Positions 38,411 to 50,710 of a DNA stretch of 64,000 nucleotides are shown here, in pieces. Made by a program: the position numbers and the translations under genes. Numbering within the stretch: the stretch's first letter is position 1; each line of letters begins with the position of its first letter. The stretch covers positions 930,001 through 994,000 of the forward strand of contig WPIO01000043.1 of assembly GCA_009760855.2 (NCBI GenBank), written 5' to 3'. The notes beneath the pieces are model-generated. The model did not search any database, was not told where the DNA came from, and worked only from the letters and a program-made list of their open reading frames with translations. The stretch is from Cristatella mucedo. Taxonomy: Eukaryota > Bryozoa > Phylactolaemata > Cristatellidae.

Positions 38411-40095
38411 TGAATTGTCATACAAACCATGCTGATTAATTATAATTTTATTATTTATTTATTTTATTTACTTCACAAAAATAAAATGTGCACAGTTTGC
38501 CCTAATCATTTATTAAGAGCAGTGTTAAGCTCTCTTCTTGCTTTTACTAGTGGCATTCCTTCGACCAGTTTACATAATCTTGCGTCTCACGTTGTTTTCT
38601 GCTAGCTGTCTCACCATCACTGTAATTTGCGTATTCACAGTCATTAATCAATAACGGAAAATATTTTAAACATGATGTTTTAAGCTTATCTATTTAAGTA
38701 AGGCTGTTATAATTAAATCCTATGGAAGATTTAAAGAGGGTGACCGCGCCCTTAATCAAATGGATAGAGACACATTACTTTCCACCAGTAGGCTCGCAAA
38801 CAATTAACTAATTACGGAACCGTAACTAGTTATATGATTATACGATAAGTCGGTGCTTATAGTTTATTACTCCAGCCCCTTGAATGTAACTGATTGCTTA
38901 ATCAATTCAGTATCTCAAAAGTCTGATCTATTTTCCTATTTTCTTAGTGTAATAATGAAGAGAGATAGTTTATTCTCTGGGGGAAACTCGACAGCCAGTG
39001 TTGGGTTGCTTTGATTAATTACACTGAGTATTTATACATTTATTAATTTATTAATTACACTGAGGATAGAATATAGGGTGCAATGGCAAGGGTAAATGGT
39101 TGAATATCAGCCATTTGCTATACCAAGAGAATTAATTTATCTCCCATCCGCAATCCATTCTCAGACGACGTTTTCTACATAGAAAATATTTGTACACCTA
39201 ACCCAAACACGCACTTCCTCATATTACGTTTTGACTGAGGTTATCGTCAAGCTTCTCGTGATATTTTTACCATTCTGTGGCACATGTTCTAGTCTTGGCA
39301 GAAAACGTAGGATTCTTATGCACGAGTTATACGCTATTCCTTTCTTTAATTTAACAGAATAGCTATTTCTGTTTGCAGCTATCATATTCACGAGTCAAAA
39401 TAGAATTTTTTTTTAATCTACATTTAAATTAAGTTTAAGGTCAGAGTTGCTTGTGGAAATTAAAACGTGTATAACTTAATTTTTTCGCTATTTCGGAAGG
39501 TATATGCTCTTATGACATGCGAAATATTTCGGATTGCTTGCATTCATACGTTGCTGCTTATTTTCCTAGCAGATTCTATATTCGTTAGACTGCATTAAAA
39601 TACCAAACAATAAGGCATTGGTGCTTTTGAGTACACTCTTTAGTACACAATGACTATAGGGGATAACCTAGGATGAAAACAACCAGTTCGTGGCTTCAAA
39701 GAAAGTTGGTCATAAGTGCCTGGAAAAGTCGTGTTGACTGCTTAGCTATTTGGTATTCATGGTTTATAATTACGCTTTACTGTATTTATTCTGTTTCGTT
39801 TTAGATCAAAGCTTAAACAAAGTGACCAAAACTAAGCATTGCATTTGCGCCATGGCTGCTTCTAGTTCTAGTAGTGTCTAGTCTATTTCTGGCTCTAGTC
39901 TTAAGCTCCGGTCCATAACAGCTTGTTGTTCTACCTTATAGCGTAGTTTACCTGTCTAGAAGCACTAGATTGAGTGCTAAAAGCCATAGGCGAACGGGAA
40001 TAATAGGGCTTAGCTACTCTAGAAGTCAAACCGTGGCACACTGACTAAATCTAGATTACGATTTCTGTGGGTGTGCAGACTTAAAATTAAGACTT
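38411..40095. other. No gene recognised
   Basis: AT-rich DNA. No open frame, repeat or RNA gene that I can support. Confidence 0.4.
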
Positions 40096-40099
40096 TTGC

Positions 40100-40275
40100 A
40101 ACCGTAATGGCTCACCAGGTAAGGCGGTTGTTTTTCACGACCTCGGACCCGAGGTTGTGAGTTCGAATCCTGTGGTGGACGATCCATTGTCGCCACAGCA
40201 AGCGGTGGTGATAGCCGTCAAGGCTCTTCTGTCGCTATACAAAAAGAGGCTGTTAAATCAGCTAGTATTTATTTA
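40100..40275 (+). mobile_element. tRNA-derived SINE, type 2
   Basis: The A-box-like AATGGCTCACCAGGTAAGGC, B-box GTGAGTTCGAATCC and body GGTGGTGATAGCCGTCAAGG are followed by AAAAAGAGGCTGTTAAATC. It is the best-preserved of the four type 2 copies. Confidence 0.75.
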
Positions 40276-40621
40276 GCCTCGCTAAAGCTCGCTCTCGGAG
40301 CTCTTGTATGCGAATTTCGCAACGACGATGCACTTCCTTTTGCTGGGCTTTGTAAAAGTATGTGCCTACAGCGTCACGTAGCTAGCGAGATTTCTCAAGC
40401 ACAGTTCTATTGTCTAAATTTGGGTCGTTTTAAACTGCATCTCAGTCCTTTCCGTCCTCTAAAGCTGCTTTTCCTAGTGTTGGGGTCTTTGCAGAAAGTA
40501 GCAGACTCTAATCAAAGTTGAACATCTGCTAAAGAAGTGTCATGTTTGTCGCGAAGTGACGACATCTTGCCTGACGTTTAGAATACGCATTCCCTAAATC
40601 TTATGCCTTCAATTATTACCA

Positions 40622-40623
40622 AG

Positions 40624-40673
<50 letters not shown>

Positions 40674-40741
40674 ATACATAAAGCAAGATATATATATATA
40701 TATATAAGCAAGATATATATATATATATATATATCTTGCTT
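40622..40741. repeat. (TA)n cluster with perfect 36-nt palindrome
   Basis: Three TA runs are separated by AAGCAAGA. The segment 40706-40741 is a perfect palindrome: AAGCAAG, 22 bases of alternating AT, CTTGCTT. It could extrude as a cruciform. Confidence 0.9.
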
Positions 40742-41019
40742 CCCTGAGCAGACTCGTAAACGCACCCGTCAGGCTTAGCTTTTTCATAGCCCCTTGCGAA
40801 CCTATTCTGCTCGTTGGTACTATGCATGCCTATTTGGTCAGTGCATGCCACTAGCTTGTAGTCCAGCAGTTTTCTTTTGCTCGCTTTAGCATGATTTGTT
40901 TTTTATTAGTCATGACATTGGCCTAGCCGGATTCTTGCTTGGCTCTTCATTCATGTCAAAGAATGATAGCTGGAATGTCGCAGAGCTGTATAGAGCCTTC
41001 GCTAATCTTTGAATACGCT

Positions 41020-41375
41020 TTAGGTGCATCATCTGCAAAAAATACCTCTCCGCTACAAATTAGCGCAGCGATGCTTGAAATCGGTTCAACTTGCTTACAT
41101 TTGAGAGCATTTATCGAAGAGACAGAGTGCATTACATGCTCAATGTGTTTTAGTGAGGAGAAGAAAGTCATTCGACGTATATGGCACGTAATCAAAGTAA
41201 CGAAGGCAATTACAGAAACGCTCGTGAGCAAGCGGAAAGTGTATTCACAAAGCGAAGAATGACTTGCTGTACGGTGGGATCATGGAAGCCTGACATGTCG
41301 AATGACGAACTCGACGAGCTGCTGAGCTCTTTCTTTGCTCTCCGCGATGATGGGAACGTTGCCGCACTTAACTAG
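41020..41375 (+). pseudogene. Degenerate copy 2 of unknown WW/DGNV family
   Basis: The first part encodes EETECITCSMCFSEEKKVI, which looks like the first cysteine pairs of a RING finger, followed by HVIKVTKAITETLVSKRK where the later zinc ligands would be lost. A frame shift leads to SWKPDMSNDELDELLSSFFA and DDGNVAALN. The second part aligns with 42507-42636. The RING reading is inference from spacing only. Confidence 0.4.
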
Positions 41376-42049
41376 CGTGCGGATTATAGGAGAATGAGGC
41401 AGACACTCGCTTGCGGGTCAAGTCGAGCACCTGCTCTCGAAACGACCGGTTTGCAGGGAGCAGCAAGAGCCCGACACGAGCACCCTTAATCAGATTATAG
41501 TCAATTGTAGTTTTCTCCGAGCAGATTTGTAAAAGTATCCGTGCAGCTCAGCTTTTTCATCGCCTCCTGTGAACTGTATTTGCTTGTTGGGGCTTTGCAT
41601 GCCTACTTATGTAAAATTCAGTGCGAGCTACAACGTTTCAACGTCAAAATACGCCGCTACAGTGACAGACATTCGTTTTATGATTATGATTATTTTAGAA
41701 GCTATCTCAATACTACGGTGAAGAGTTCTTTCTTCTGTACTACTTTAAATATTATGCTACGTTGAGAAAGGACTGCGATATCTCCGGCCAGTAGAAAGGG
41801 CTCACCAGCTGTCTCAGGGATAAGTCGCCCATACTTCCAAAGCAAATTTAGAGGATCGAGTCATATTTTACTGTTGCAGGCTAGTTGTCATTGCTCTTCC
41901 CACAGGCAGAGCTCACGTGAAAATCTGGGCACGACATTGACGAAAGGAATGAGCCTTATTATTATAGTTATGATTAGCTTCGTTTTGCAAGAAGTCATTG
42001 CTAAAGTAATTTAGGGTCTTCAAATGTTATGTGTAAATATACGCCCATG

Positions 42050-42940
42050 CTAGCTCATAGCGAACTTCGCCTTTTTGAATGCGTTTTAGATGCGTCGGAG
42101 TTAAGACCAAATTGACAATTTGCCACCAGCTTACATTTGCACAAACCGACAGGAGAGACTTTTGGAGCTCGAAAATCTTGCGGCTCAGCTGGAAAAAACG
42201 CTAAGGTCCAAAATATAAAGCACAGCTGCAGAACGATTTGGCTCAATTGAATAAAAATATTGCTGTGCTACAAATTACTCTGGCGAAGCTAAAATTAGAT
42301 CAAGCTTGACTAAATTTGAGACCATTCACTGAAGGAATGGAGCACATTGCATGCTGGCTGTGTCTGCGAGAGGAGAAACAAGTTCGTCACTGGAAATGGT
42401 GCCAGATTAAAACTACAAGCCATTAACAGAAATGCCAGGGGGCGAAGCCCAGAAGGGTGCCAAGTCCAGAAGTGGGCCAAGCCCAGAAGGTATTCTTAAA
42501 GCGAAAGAACGTTTTGCTGCATGGTGGGATTGTCACTCCTGGAATCCTGCCATGTCGGAAGAAGAAAACGACGATTTACTTGTTTCTCTCTATGGTGACC
42601 GAGCGGATGGGAACGTCGTAGCACATCCCAATGTATAGGATTTAAGTCTCCGTGAATTTTTAGCGATCGCTGGATATTGTGACAAAAGAATGGACTATTG
42701 GAAAATATACGGTGCGTTAGAGCAGATAAAGGGATATTTACAGCGGGAAATGACGGATTCACGTAAGCGAAAGCGATTCTGTCGACCGACGAATCAGCTT
42801 TACCCAAAAGTAACCTTAGTGAATGATGTTGCAATAAACCACACCATCAGCCTAATAATTGAAACTGACGGAGATTTAGTAGAATAACGAAAACTATTGC
42901 CTATTACCTCGTATAAGTTCAATGAACGTGCCACTTCAAT
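42050..42940 (+). pseudogene. Degenerate copy 3 of unknown WW/DGNV family
   Basis: Parallels copy 2: a cysteine-bearing segment (HIACWLCLREEKQV), then an open frame at 42432-42638 with RFAAWWDCHSWNPAMSEEEN and DRADGNVVAHPNV. A further segment (42690-42887) contains KRMDYWKIYGALEQIKGYLQ and ETDGDLVE. The last part recurs at 45240-45460. No domain recognised with confidence. Confidence 0.4.
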
Positions 42941-42974
42941 TTGCATGCCACTTTAATTTGACTAACATCTTCAG

Positions 42975-43215
42975 AACATGTATCGTCCTTTATGTGCTTA
43001 TGCATGCTGGCAACGTACATGCTGCTACTAACCCCACCTGCATGCTGACCATGAGCATCTCACCCCTAACCACATTATTCTTGTTGTTTATTGAACTTGC
43101 TATTACTAACCATTCGATCGAAATTCCTTTACACCAAATTTACTCCACCTAGAAAGACATTGAGTTCTCTAATGGCGCTTTATCAAATATGTTGCTATGA
43201 TTATTATTACCATTA
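42975..43215 (+). mobile_element. LINE family A 3' end
   Basis: 3' untranslated repeats (TTATGTGCTTATGCATGCTG), stem-loop (CACCTAGAAAGACATTGAGT) and TTATTATTACC tail. Confidence 0.7.
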
Positions 43216-44840
43216 AACTTTTTGGTGCCAATTTCGCGTTTATATTTAGTGCATTTTTCAATACACCGTGGATTGTACGTACCTAAAAAATTGCATGTCA
43301 TTGTGCGCTAGCGAACTCGTGGGAATGGTCTCCAAGAACGGAAACTTGTACTGCAATCCACTTTCGGTTGGCTCTCGCCTACTGCAAATCAGCAATGCAA
43401 AGCTCCAACTAGTTGGAATATACATTATAAAAATACAAATTTAAAGCGATACACTTATATGGTTCCGTTTTAAAATTGAAACCAAATCATTTCAACCAAT
43501 CGCACCTGTACATGCCAGGGCACAGCAGCAAGACTATAGGCGGTCTTGGCCCGAATTCTATAGCAATCCGCTTCCAATTTTTAAGAAAGTGATGGTTTAC
43601 AGCTCCGAATATCATTCCACATTACTTTAGCTGTGCGGGCGCATACTTTCTACTCATCGTGGGTGATTAATTTTAGGCAATTTCATGGCAATCGATTGTT
43701 ATTTCCTGTGTAATACCCAAGAAATGTTTCAGCTTCAACCTGCAGCTGTCCGTCTATTTATAACGGACCGTTATAGATAGCGACAGGTGACTGAATGTTT
43801 GCTCAACTGTCGCTGTGCTTGCTCGAGCTACGTTAATGCTGCATCCCAGATGTAAATTGTTATATCTGTCCAGAATGTCTCATTAGACACCGTCCCCCAC
43901 ATCGCTCAGATCAAAGGTTTCGAGGAAAGCACGTGAGTGCTATTGAAGCGTCTGCTCTAGCCCCATGAAAATGAGAATGTAGCGTGCTGAAGGTTCGACG
44001 CACAGCCTATGTACCGACTATTGGCCAACTTGAGCAATGCAACGTTACTACAGGTTTGACTATACTGCAATGTGACCTTGCTTCACTCCAAAGAAAACTG
44101 GAAAATATCAGTTTTGCTTCACTCTTTGATACATGCGTCAGCTAAAATGGGAACTTTTCTGAAACGAACTAAATGCTGACCAAAGTTGGAAGAGCTGGGA
44201 AAGGCTTTACTTGAAGCTAAGATCTTTGCAATAGCAAAAGAACGACCAATCCAATTATAGCGTTCAAGGTCATGTAGTCATTGCTGGGACAGGCGTTGCA
44301 CCTGACCGGCGAAACCACGGCCACGATCCGCTCAAGCCCGGGCTTATGCGACACATCGAGTAAGCCACACAGTAATAGTTTCCTCTGCTGGTATGCAAAA
44401 TAATCAGTCGTGGAAAGGTTTCATTCAGAGGATGTTTATCGTAGTGTGTAGTAACGACTTGGTACAGCGGATTCCACGTCAGGGCAGAACGACGCCGTAA
44501 ACACAGGAGTAGTGAAAGAATTAGTCCAAGCCAAGGAACTCACATGCTTAGATCTGATTTTTATAATTCAATCAAAAGACGTATTTATCCATTAAGCAGA
44601 TATTTATTGGCATTGGCAAGTCAATTATGTCTCGCTTTTTCATTGAAGTGTGAGTTCCTCGGCCTGGTTTGTAATCACAATACCTCAGTTCTTGTTTGCT
44701 TAATTGTGCCGTTCAAACCACTTCCATTAGCCTGATCACCAACTATTCAGTTTGCACCTTCTGTGCTACAATGCGAAGTGTGGAGAATAATAGTTTACGC
44801 ATTATTTGCTTAGCTCTCAGAAGTAATCACCTGTACCAAA
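43216..44840. other. No gene recognised
   Basis: Mixed non-coding DNA. Weak resemblance to the 42-kb family near 44030-44150 is too diverged to annotate. Confidence 0.3.
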
Positions 44841-44846
44841 TAAATG

Positions 44847-44849
<3 letters not shown>

Positions 44850-44888
<39 letters not shown>
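44850..44888. repeat. (TA)n microsatellite
   Basis: About 39 bases of alternating TA with one G. Confidence 0.95.
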
Positions 44889-44891
<3 letters not shown>

Positions 44892-45239
44892 CCAAGAAAA
44901 ATTGTCCAACCTATAAATTTGCAAAACCCTTCATAATTGCATACTCTATTTATCACAGTGAATAACTTTTGGTAGCTACCTACGTATACCTTTATTTTTG
45001 ATTACTTCAATGCAAGGTAGGTGAGCTTTGCTTGGTACCTTCGAGTTCATCAGTAAAAATAATGGTAATTCTAGGACATCAAAAGTGTTAGCATACGAAT
45101 GCAAGTACACAAAAGGCCTGATGGAATTCGATCTTTTCTCAGATGAATTAAGCAATCGAAATCGTTCGCTTGATGTTGTAATGAAGAATAAAAGTTAGAG
45201 ATCTTTAAAATAGCAGCATAATTAGGCTGGCTAGCAATT

Positions 45240-45900
45240 CAACGTGCGAAAGCGAGGATTTTGGATTGTAACAGATGAAGCAAGTTTACAGAGGGAAATA
45301 TGGGATGCACTTAAATCGAAAACAATTCTGTCAACCAAAAAGTCAGCTTAACCAAAATGTAACGCTATTGAACCATTTTTTTAGAAACCAAGCCATTGAA
45401 ACTGACGGAGATTTGACAGACTACCGAAAGAGATCTCCCATTAGCTCGTAGGGAGTTCAATGTAATGTAATGTATCTCCGTCAGTAACTCCACAAAGTCA
45501 TAAAGACCATGTGGGTGTTACGCAGGAGAGTTTTGTATAGCGCACTCACAGCCTAAGCGGCTTTCGGTACGCATTCGGTAGCCAACAGACTTCGTCTCAC
45601 GCAACAAAGAGAAAGTGGGAAGCATAGCAGAGTTAGTAGAGCAGTTGAGGTAGTGAGTAGCATAGAAGTAGCAGTTCAGGACCGCTGAAAAAGATGTGCC
45701 ATAGTCGGCAGTTGGAGAGTAGATGTCGTTGCGTAAGAATTGTGGAAGCGAGTTCCACAGTCTAGGACCTGCAGAGCTAAAGCTTCTGTCGCCAACTGTC
45801 TTTAAGCGGAGGAAATGAGTTACTTCATGCCACTCTAATTTGGCTAACATCTGAAAAACATTGTCATTGACGAATTCTAGTTAGGTGATGGGGATATTTT
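45240..45900 (+). pseudogene. 3' part of WW/DGNV family copy, split by LINE
   Basis: 45300-45460 matches 42750-42925 (AATTCTGTC, GAAACTGACGGAGATTT, AGCTCGTAGGGAGTTCAATG). The match resumes after the family B LINE at 45815 (CATGCCACTCTAATTTGGCT). AATG at both edges of the LINE may be its target duplication. Confidence 0.45.
45461..45812 (-). mobile_element. LINE family B 3' end
   Basis: On the - strand: LRLKTVGDRSFSSAGPRLWN to IQNSPA plus the 3' untranslated region. Nearly the same as 48865-49215 by eye, so a recent copy. Confidence 0.85.
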
Positions 45901-46599
45901 AAAATTAGTTGACACAACCTTGACGTCGTAAAATTGCTCGGGGCCAGAACCTAAAAATCGGTAGTGTTTATGACACTTACTGAAGATAGAAGAGATGAGG
46001 CACTACCACTACAGACTTGGCTAGTACCTGGTTTCCCAGTTTTCAGTGGGAGCCATCTGAATCATATCAACAGTCGCTTGCAGCACCTAGTCTTCTGGGA
46101 ATTATTTTGGAGAGCGTCAGCGACAAAGGTGCTCATGGCCATTAGTACTCGTCGCCTATCAGTAGTCTACTGGTGTTTTTCTAAAAAAAAAGAACTACCT
46201 AAATTGCTCTTGGGAAAGAATCGCTACATTTTCTGAGCCTTAAAGTCTGCACGTGAGCCTCGTCTAGCGACTTCTCGGCGTCTTCCAGATATCTCGTCCT
46301 TCTGTTTGATTGAAACTATAATCAGTAACTAAATCCAGCATTTTTTTAATTGTTGGTTGCTTTCCCCCTATATTCGCAACTCGTCAATAACCTTTGTACC
46401 AAGACCTCAACTGCTGCGCTAGACGATTCATGAGAGTAATAATGAGCTACCAATTATCTGGCATGTAAATAAAAAACTTGCCATGCAGTTGACTTTAAGT
46501 AGACCTGAAACGATTTATCCCCAGCATATAGCCAAAATAAACGAACCCAGCTCCTTTACTGTGCGTGATTTTCTCCCACCAGATTAACTTCGTCAGGTT

Positions 46600-47350
46600 A
46601 TCGTGTAAAGCTAGCGTATACCGTGGTACAAGACAATCCGATATTCAAAAGGTCCTTATAAAAATGAAGGCCACTACAAAGCGAAATCATACAAAACCAC
46701 CGAACCCGGACCAGCCTCAGCACGACGCTCACTGGTTTCCGTTCAGAGATTACTCGGTGCTACCTAATTCGAAATGCAAACATGCAGTGCAAGAATCTTG
46801 AAGAGACAGCTGTCGCAAATGTAAAGTTCGGACACTTACGCTAATAAAAAACCAGCCCGTCATTTATCTAGCTCTTACTCTTTACTTTTATAATTCACAG
46901 CACGCCCTATACTGGGAGTCCTACCAATGAACGAGCAGCATACTGGCTTATGACAGATCAGCAGAGATGACAATCAAAGAGCTGAAAGCAAATTAAATAG
47001 CTGACGGAGCTATCAACACATAAGAAAACGCATGAATACAACTATTGGGATTGAAATATAATTGACCTCCACTACTCTTGAGGGAATTAGCGGAGACTAT
47101 TTAACGAACATCTGCCTGGCTTAGTCTTCTTGAGAATTGCATCGAATAAACATATTGATCTTGACCTGGAATCGTGGATCAATGGACAAAATGTAAAGTA
47201 TTGAGCAATGTGGCTATTTGTAATTCCAGTACCGGCTTGCTAAGCGATGGGAGTATCCCTACTGGTAGCCTGGCATGTCAGATAGCGTCCTTGACAACAT
47301 TCTTAACCATTTCTTTGAGCTTCGATACGGTGCACTCTCAATACTCAGTT
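46600..47350 (+). pseudogene. Degenerate copy 4 of unknown WW/DGNV family
   Basis: 47268-47345 encodes GMSDSVLDNILNHFFELRYG, which aligns with DMSNDELDELLSSFFALRDD of copy 2. The rest of the copy is too diverged to delimit. Confidence 0.35.
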
Positions 47351-47574
47351 GCACAAAACTTCATCATAAAAGATTCTGTTGAACTAATGAAGATTTGGTT
47401 TTTGATTATTGATTTAACATGTTCAAAATACGTTTGATTTTATTTATTTGGGAAACTATATCAAATGTTTTAATTACAGGCTAGTTTGTGTTGATACTTT
47501 AAAATTCATAGCACGTGTGAAGAGCTGGGCACTACCTTGTCTAAACCAATGAACGTCTCGATGATAACTTTGAT

Positions 47575-47945
47575 CATCAACCTCTGGGTAAAGTGATTAA
47601 GGCCCATGGAATAGGATATCACTTCTATGCTGACGATACTTGTATTTGTCATTCACACCGTCGGAATCTGCTGCCGTAACTGAGAAACTGAATGCTTGCG
47701 TTGCCGATATTCGATCCTGGATGTCGGAAAACTTCCTGAAATTAAATGATGATATAACCGAACTGCTGCTCATAGGACACCCTAAGCGTGTGGCTGGATT
47801 AAAAGGCTTTGCTCTTTTAATAGGTGGTGCTATTGTGCGACCATCACCACGTGCTCGAAATTTAGGTGTCGTTTTCGACAGCTGCCTCAATTTCAAAAGC
47901 TTCATTCGGAAGTCTGCCTCTACAGCTAGCCATCACATCCGATCC
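47575..47945 (+). mobile_element. LINE family B piece 1 of tandem array
   Basis: Covers the region just after the YADD motif through STASHHIRSL. It joins piece 2 in frame at about 47946, so the 507-codon frame 47640-49163 contains this segment twice. Confidence 0.8.
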
Positions 47946-49215
47946 CTTGAACGACTGAAAACAACGATCGGTCTGGCAGACGAAGCACTGGCGTGGTTTA
48001 AATCCTACTTGTCTGATCGTGTTCAATCCGTGTCGTGTGGGGGTCAGGTCTCAGACTTGAGAAGGGTCACCTGTGGAGTCCCTCAAGGGTCTGTACTCGG
48101 TCCCTTGCTGTTCTCCATTTATACGCAACCTCTGGGAAAAGTGATTAAGGCCCATGGAATAGGATATCACTTCTATGCTGACGATACTCAGTTGTATTTG
48201 TCCATCAAACCGTCGGAATCTGCTGCAGCAACTGAGAAACTGAATGCTTGCCTTGCCGATATTCGATCCTGGATGTCGGAAAACTTCCTGAAATTAAATG
48301 ACGATAAAACCAAACTGCTTCTCATAGGACACCGTAAGCGTGTGGCTGGATTAAAAGGCTTTGCTGTTCTAATAGGCGATGTTATTGTGCGACCTTCACC
48401 ACGTGCTCGTAATCTAGGTGTCGTGTTCGACAGCTGCCTCAATTTCAAAAGCTTCATTCAGAAGACTGCCTCTACAGCTAGCCATCACATCCGATCCCTA
48501 TCCAAGATTAGAAGCTGTCTCCCACAGTGGCTTGTAAAAAATTTAACTAGCTCTTTAGTTCTGTCTCGGCTTGATTATTGTAATTCCCTTTTGGCTGGGC
48601 TACCAAAGAAAGCTATTATGCCACTACAGCGGACTAAGAATATGGCTGCAAGGCTGGTCTTCAAGTCCCAGCGGTTTGAGCACGTGTCACCTTTGCTGGA
48701 AGAGCTAGGATGGTTGCCGGTTGAGCAAAGGATACAGAGCAAAGTTCTTACGCTGACCCACAAGGCCCGCCACGGCTTGGCTCCTTCATACCTAGCTGAA
48801 CTGCTACATCAGCTTCAGCCTGTTCGCGCCCTCAGGTCCTGTGTGGACAATAAATTAGCTGTCCCATTCCTCCGCTTAAAGACAGTTGGCGACAGAAGCT
48901 TTAGCTCTGCAGGTCCTAGACTGTGGAACTCGCTTCCACAATTCTTACGCAACGACATCTACTCTCCAACTGCCGACTATGGCACATCTTTTTCAGCGGT
49001 CCTGAACTGCTACTTCTATGCTACTCACTACCTCAACTGCTCTACTAACTCTGCTATGCTTCCCACTTTCTCTTTGTTGCGTGAGACGAAGTCTGTTGGC
49101 TACCGAATGCGTACCGAAAGCCGCTTAGGCTGTGAGTGCGCTATACAAAACTCTCCTGCGTAACGCCCACATGGTCTTTATGACTTTGTGGAGTTACTGA
49201 CGGAGATACATTACA
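47946..49215 (+). mobile_element. LINE family B piece 2, RT-bearing
   Basis: Encodes TTIGLADEALAWFKSYLSDR, then CGVPQGSVLGPLLFSIYTQP and HFYADDTQLYLS (catalytic YADD box), then the C-terminal half ending IQNSPA. The family B 3' untranslated region and an ACATTACAT tail follow. It is the best-preserved family B copy; the RT fingers and the endonuclease lie upstream and are missing. Confidence 0.9.
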
Positions 49216-49945
49216 TTACATCCCTCTCCAATATTAGGAGCTGTCTCCCACAGTGGCTTATACGAAATTTAAACAGCTCTTTAGCTCTGTCTCGGCTTGA
49301 TTATTGTAACTCTGTTTTGGCTGGGCTGCCAAAGAAAGCCATTAGGCCACTGCAGCGGACTATGAACATAGCTGCAAGGCTAGTCTTCAAGTCCCAGCGG
49401 TTTGAGCACGTGTCTCCTTTGCTAACAGAGCTAGGATGGTTGCCGGTTGAGCAAAGGATACAGAGCAAAGTTCTTACGCTGACCCACAAGGCCCACCATG
49501 GCTTGGCTCCTTCGTACCTAGCTGAACTGCTGCATCAGCTTCAGCCTGTTCGCGCCCTCAGGTCCTGTGTGAACAATAAATTAGCTGTCCCATTCCTCCG
49601 CTTAAAGACCGTTGGCGACAGAAGCTTTATCTCTGCATTTCCTAGACTGTGAAACTCGCTTCCACAATTCTTGCGCAACGGCAACTACTCTCCTACTGCC
49701 GACTATGGCACATCCTTTTCAGCTATCCTGAGCTGCCACTTCCATGCTACTCACTACCTTAACTGCTCTCCTGACTCTGCTATGCTTCCCACTTTCTCTT
49801 TGCTGCGTGAGACGAAGTCTGTTGGCTACCGAATGCGTACCGAAAGCCGCTTAGGCTGTGAGTAGGCTATATAAAACTCTCCTGCGTAACACCCACATGG
49901 TCTTTATGACTTTGTGGAGTTACTGACGGAGATACATACATACAC
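49216..49945 (+). mobile_element. LINE family B piece 3 of tandem array
   Basis: Begins directly at the ACATTACAT tail of piece 2 with SNIRSCLPQWLIRNL-like sequence and runs to a complete 3' end (GATACATACATACACATACA). One stop (TGA) lies near 49652. Confidence 0.85.
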
Positions 49946-50104
49946 ATACATCAAGCTTTGTTTGGTAAACCTTTTTCTTTGAATTAAACCTTTTCTTTCA
50001 ATTGATTAGCATGCTTACATGCAGATACTAGATCATAGCTAACTCTGCTTGTCTCGATACGTTCACCAAAATTTGAATTTATTTGTTATCGGAAAAGATA
50101 CCTG

Positions 50105-50580
50105 GTGTCTGGTAATAGTGAAGATGGAATGGCATATTCAGAAGTTTCAAGACAACTGAACCATCGTTCTGGTTCGAAAGTTTACACAAGCCGCTACCAA
50201 GAGAGTCAAGATGTAGTCCCATCTTTAGACTGCAGATATTCTACCAGCGAAATCCTGCCGAGGAGTTTCACAGCTAAAAATTTATGTAGCCTAGCCACAA
50301 CAAAGTAAAGCTCGCGTAGTATTGAGAGCCTTTAAGGAAGCAGTGGAGTGAATTTCCTGCTAGCTAAGAGTTGTAGATTATAACAAATCGACCAACGTAA
50401 ATGGTATTGGAACAAAACCAAAGGCAACTTTAAGCAAAACTCTTCTTCAGGTTAGCCTGTAAGCCTGGCTGCAATACTTACAGCCAAGGCTCGGTTTACT
50501 GAGTGGTGGATCATTACTCTAGGAATCCCGGACTGTGAAATATTTCTTTGACGACTTTCTCAACCCTTTCTTCTACGGCC
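50105..50580 (+). pseudogene. Degenerate copy 5 of unknown WW/DGNV family
   Basis: Open frame 50105-50308 (TSRYQESQDVVPSLDCRYST) matches copy 1. Later, 50490-50570 reads RFTEWWIITLGIPD, aligned with RFAAWWDCHSWNP of copy 3. Confidence 0.4.
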
Positions 50581-50589
50581 AGGATAATT

Positions 50590-50710
50590 CATTTGCTCAG
50601 CGCCAAAGAGAACTTATTTCTCTATTCAGGCGTTTTAAATACGCCTCAGGGCTCGAGCCCACGGATTCAGCCAGACCTTGTTCGGGGTGAGCACCTTAAC
50701 CGATGGAAAT
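50590..50710 (-). mobile_element. tRNA-derived SINE, type 1
   Basis: Contains the CTCAGCGCCAAAGAGAACTT...CTATTCAGGCGTTTTAAATA tail and CTCGAGCCCACGGATTC (B-box complement). Same orientation as 25022-25150. Confidence 0.6.
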
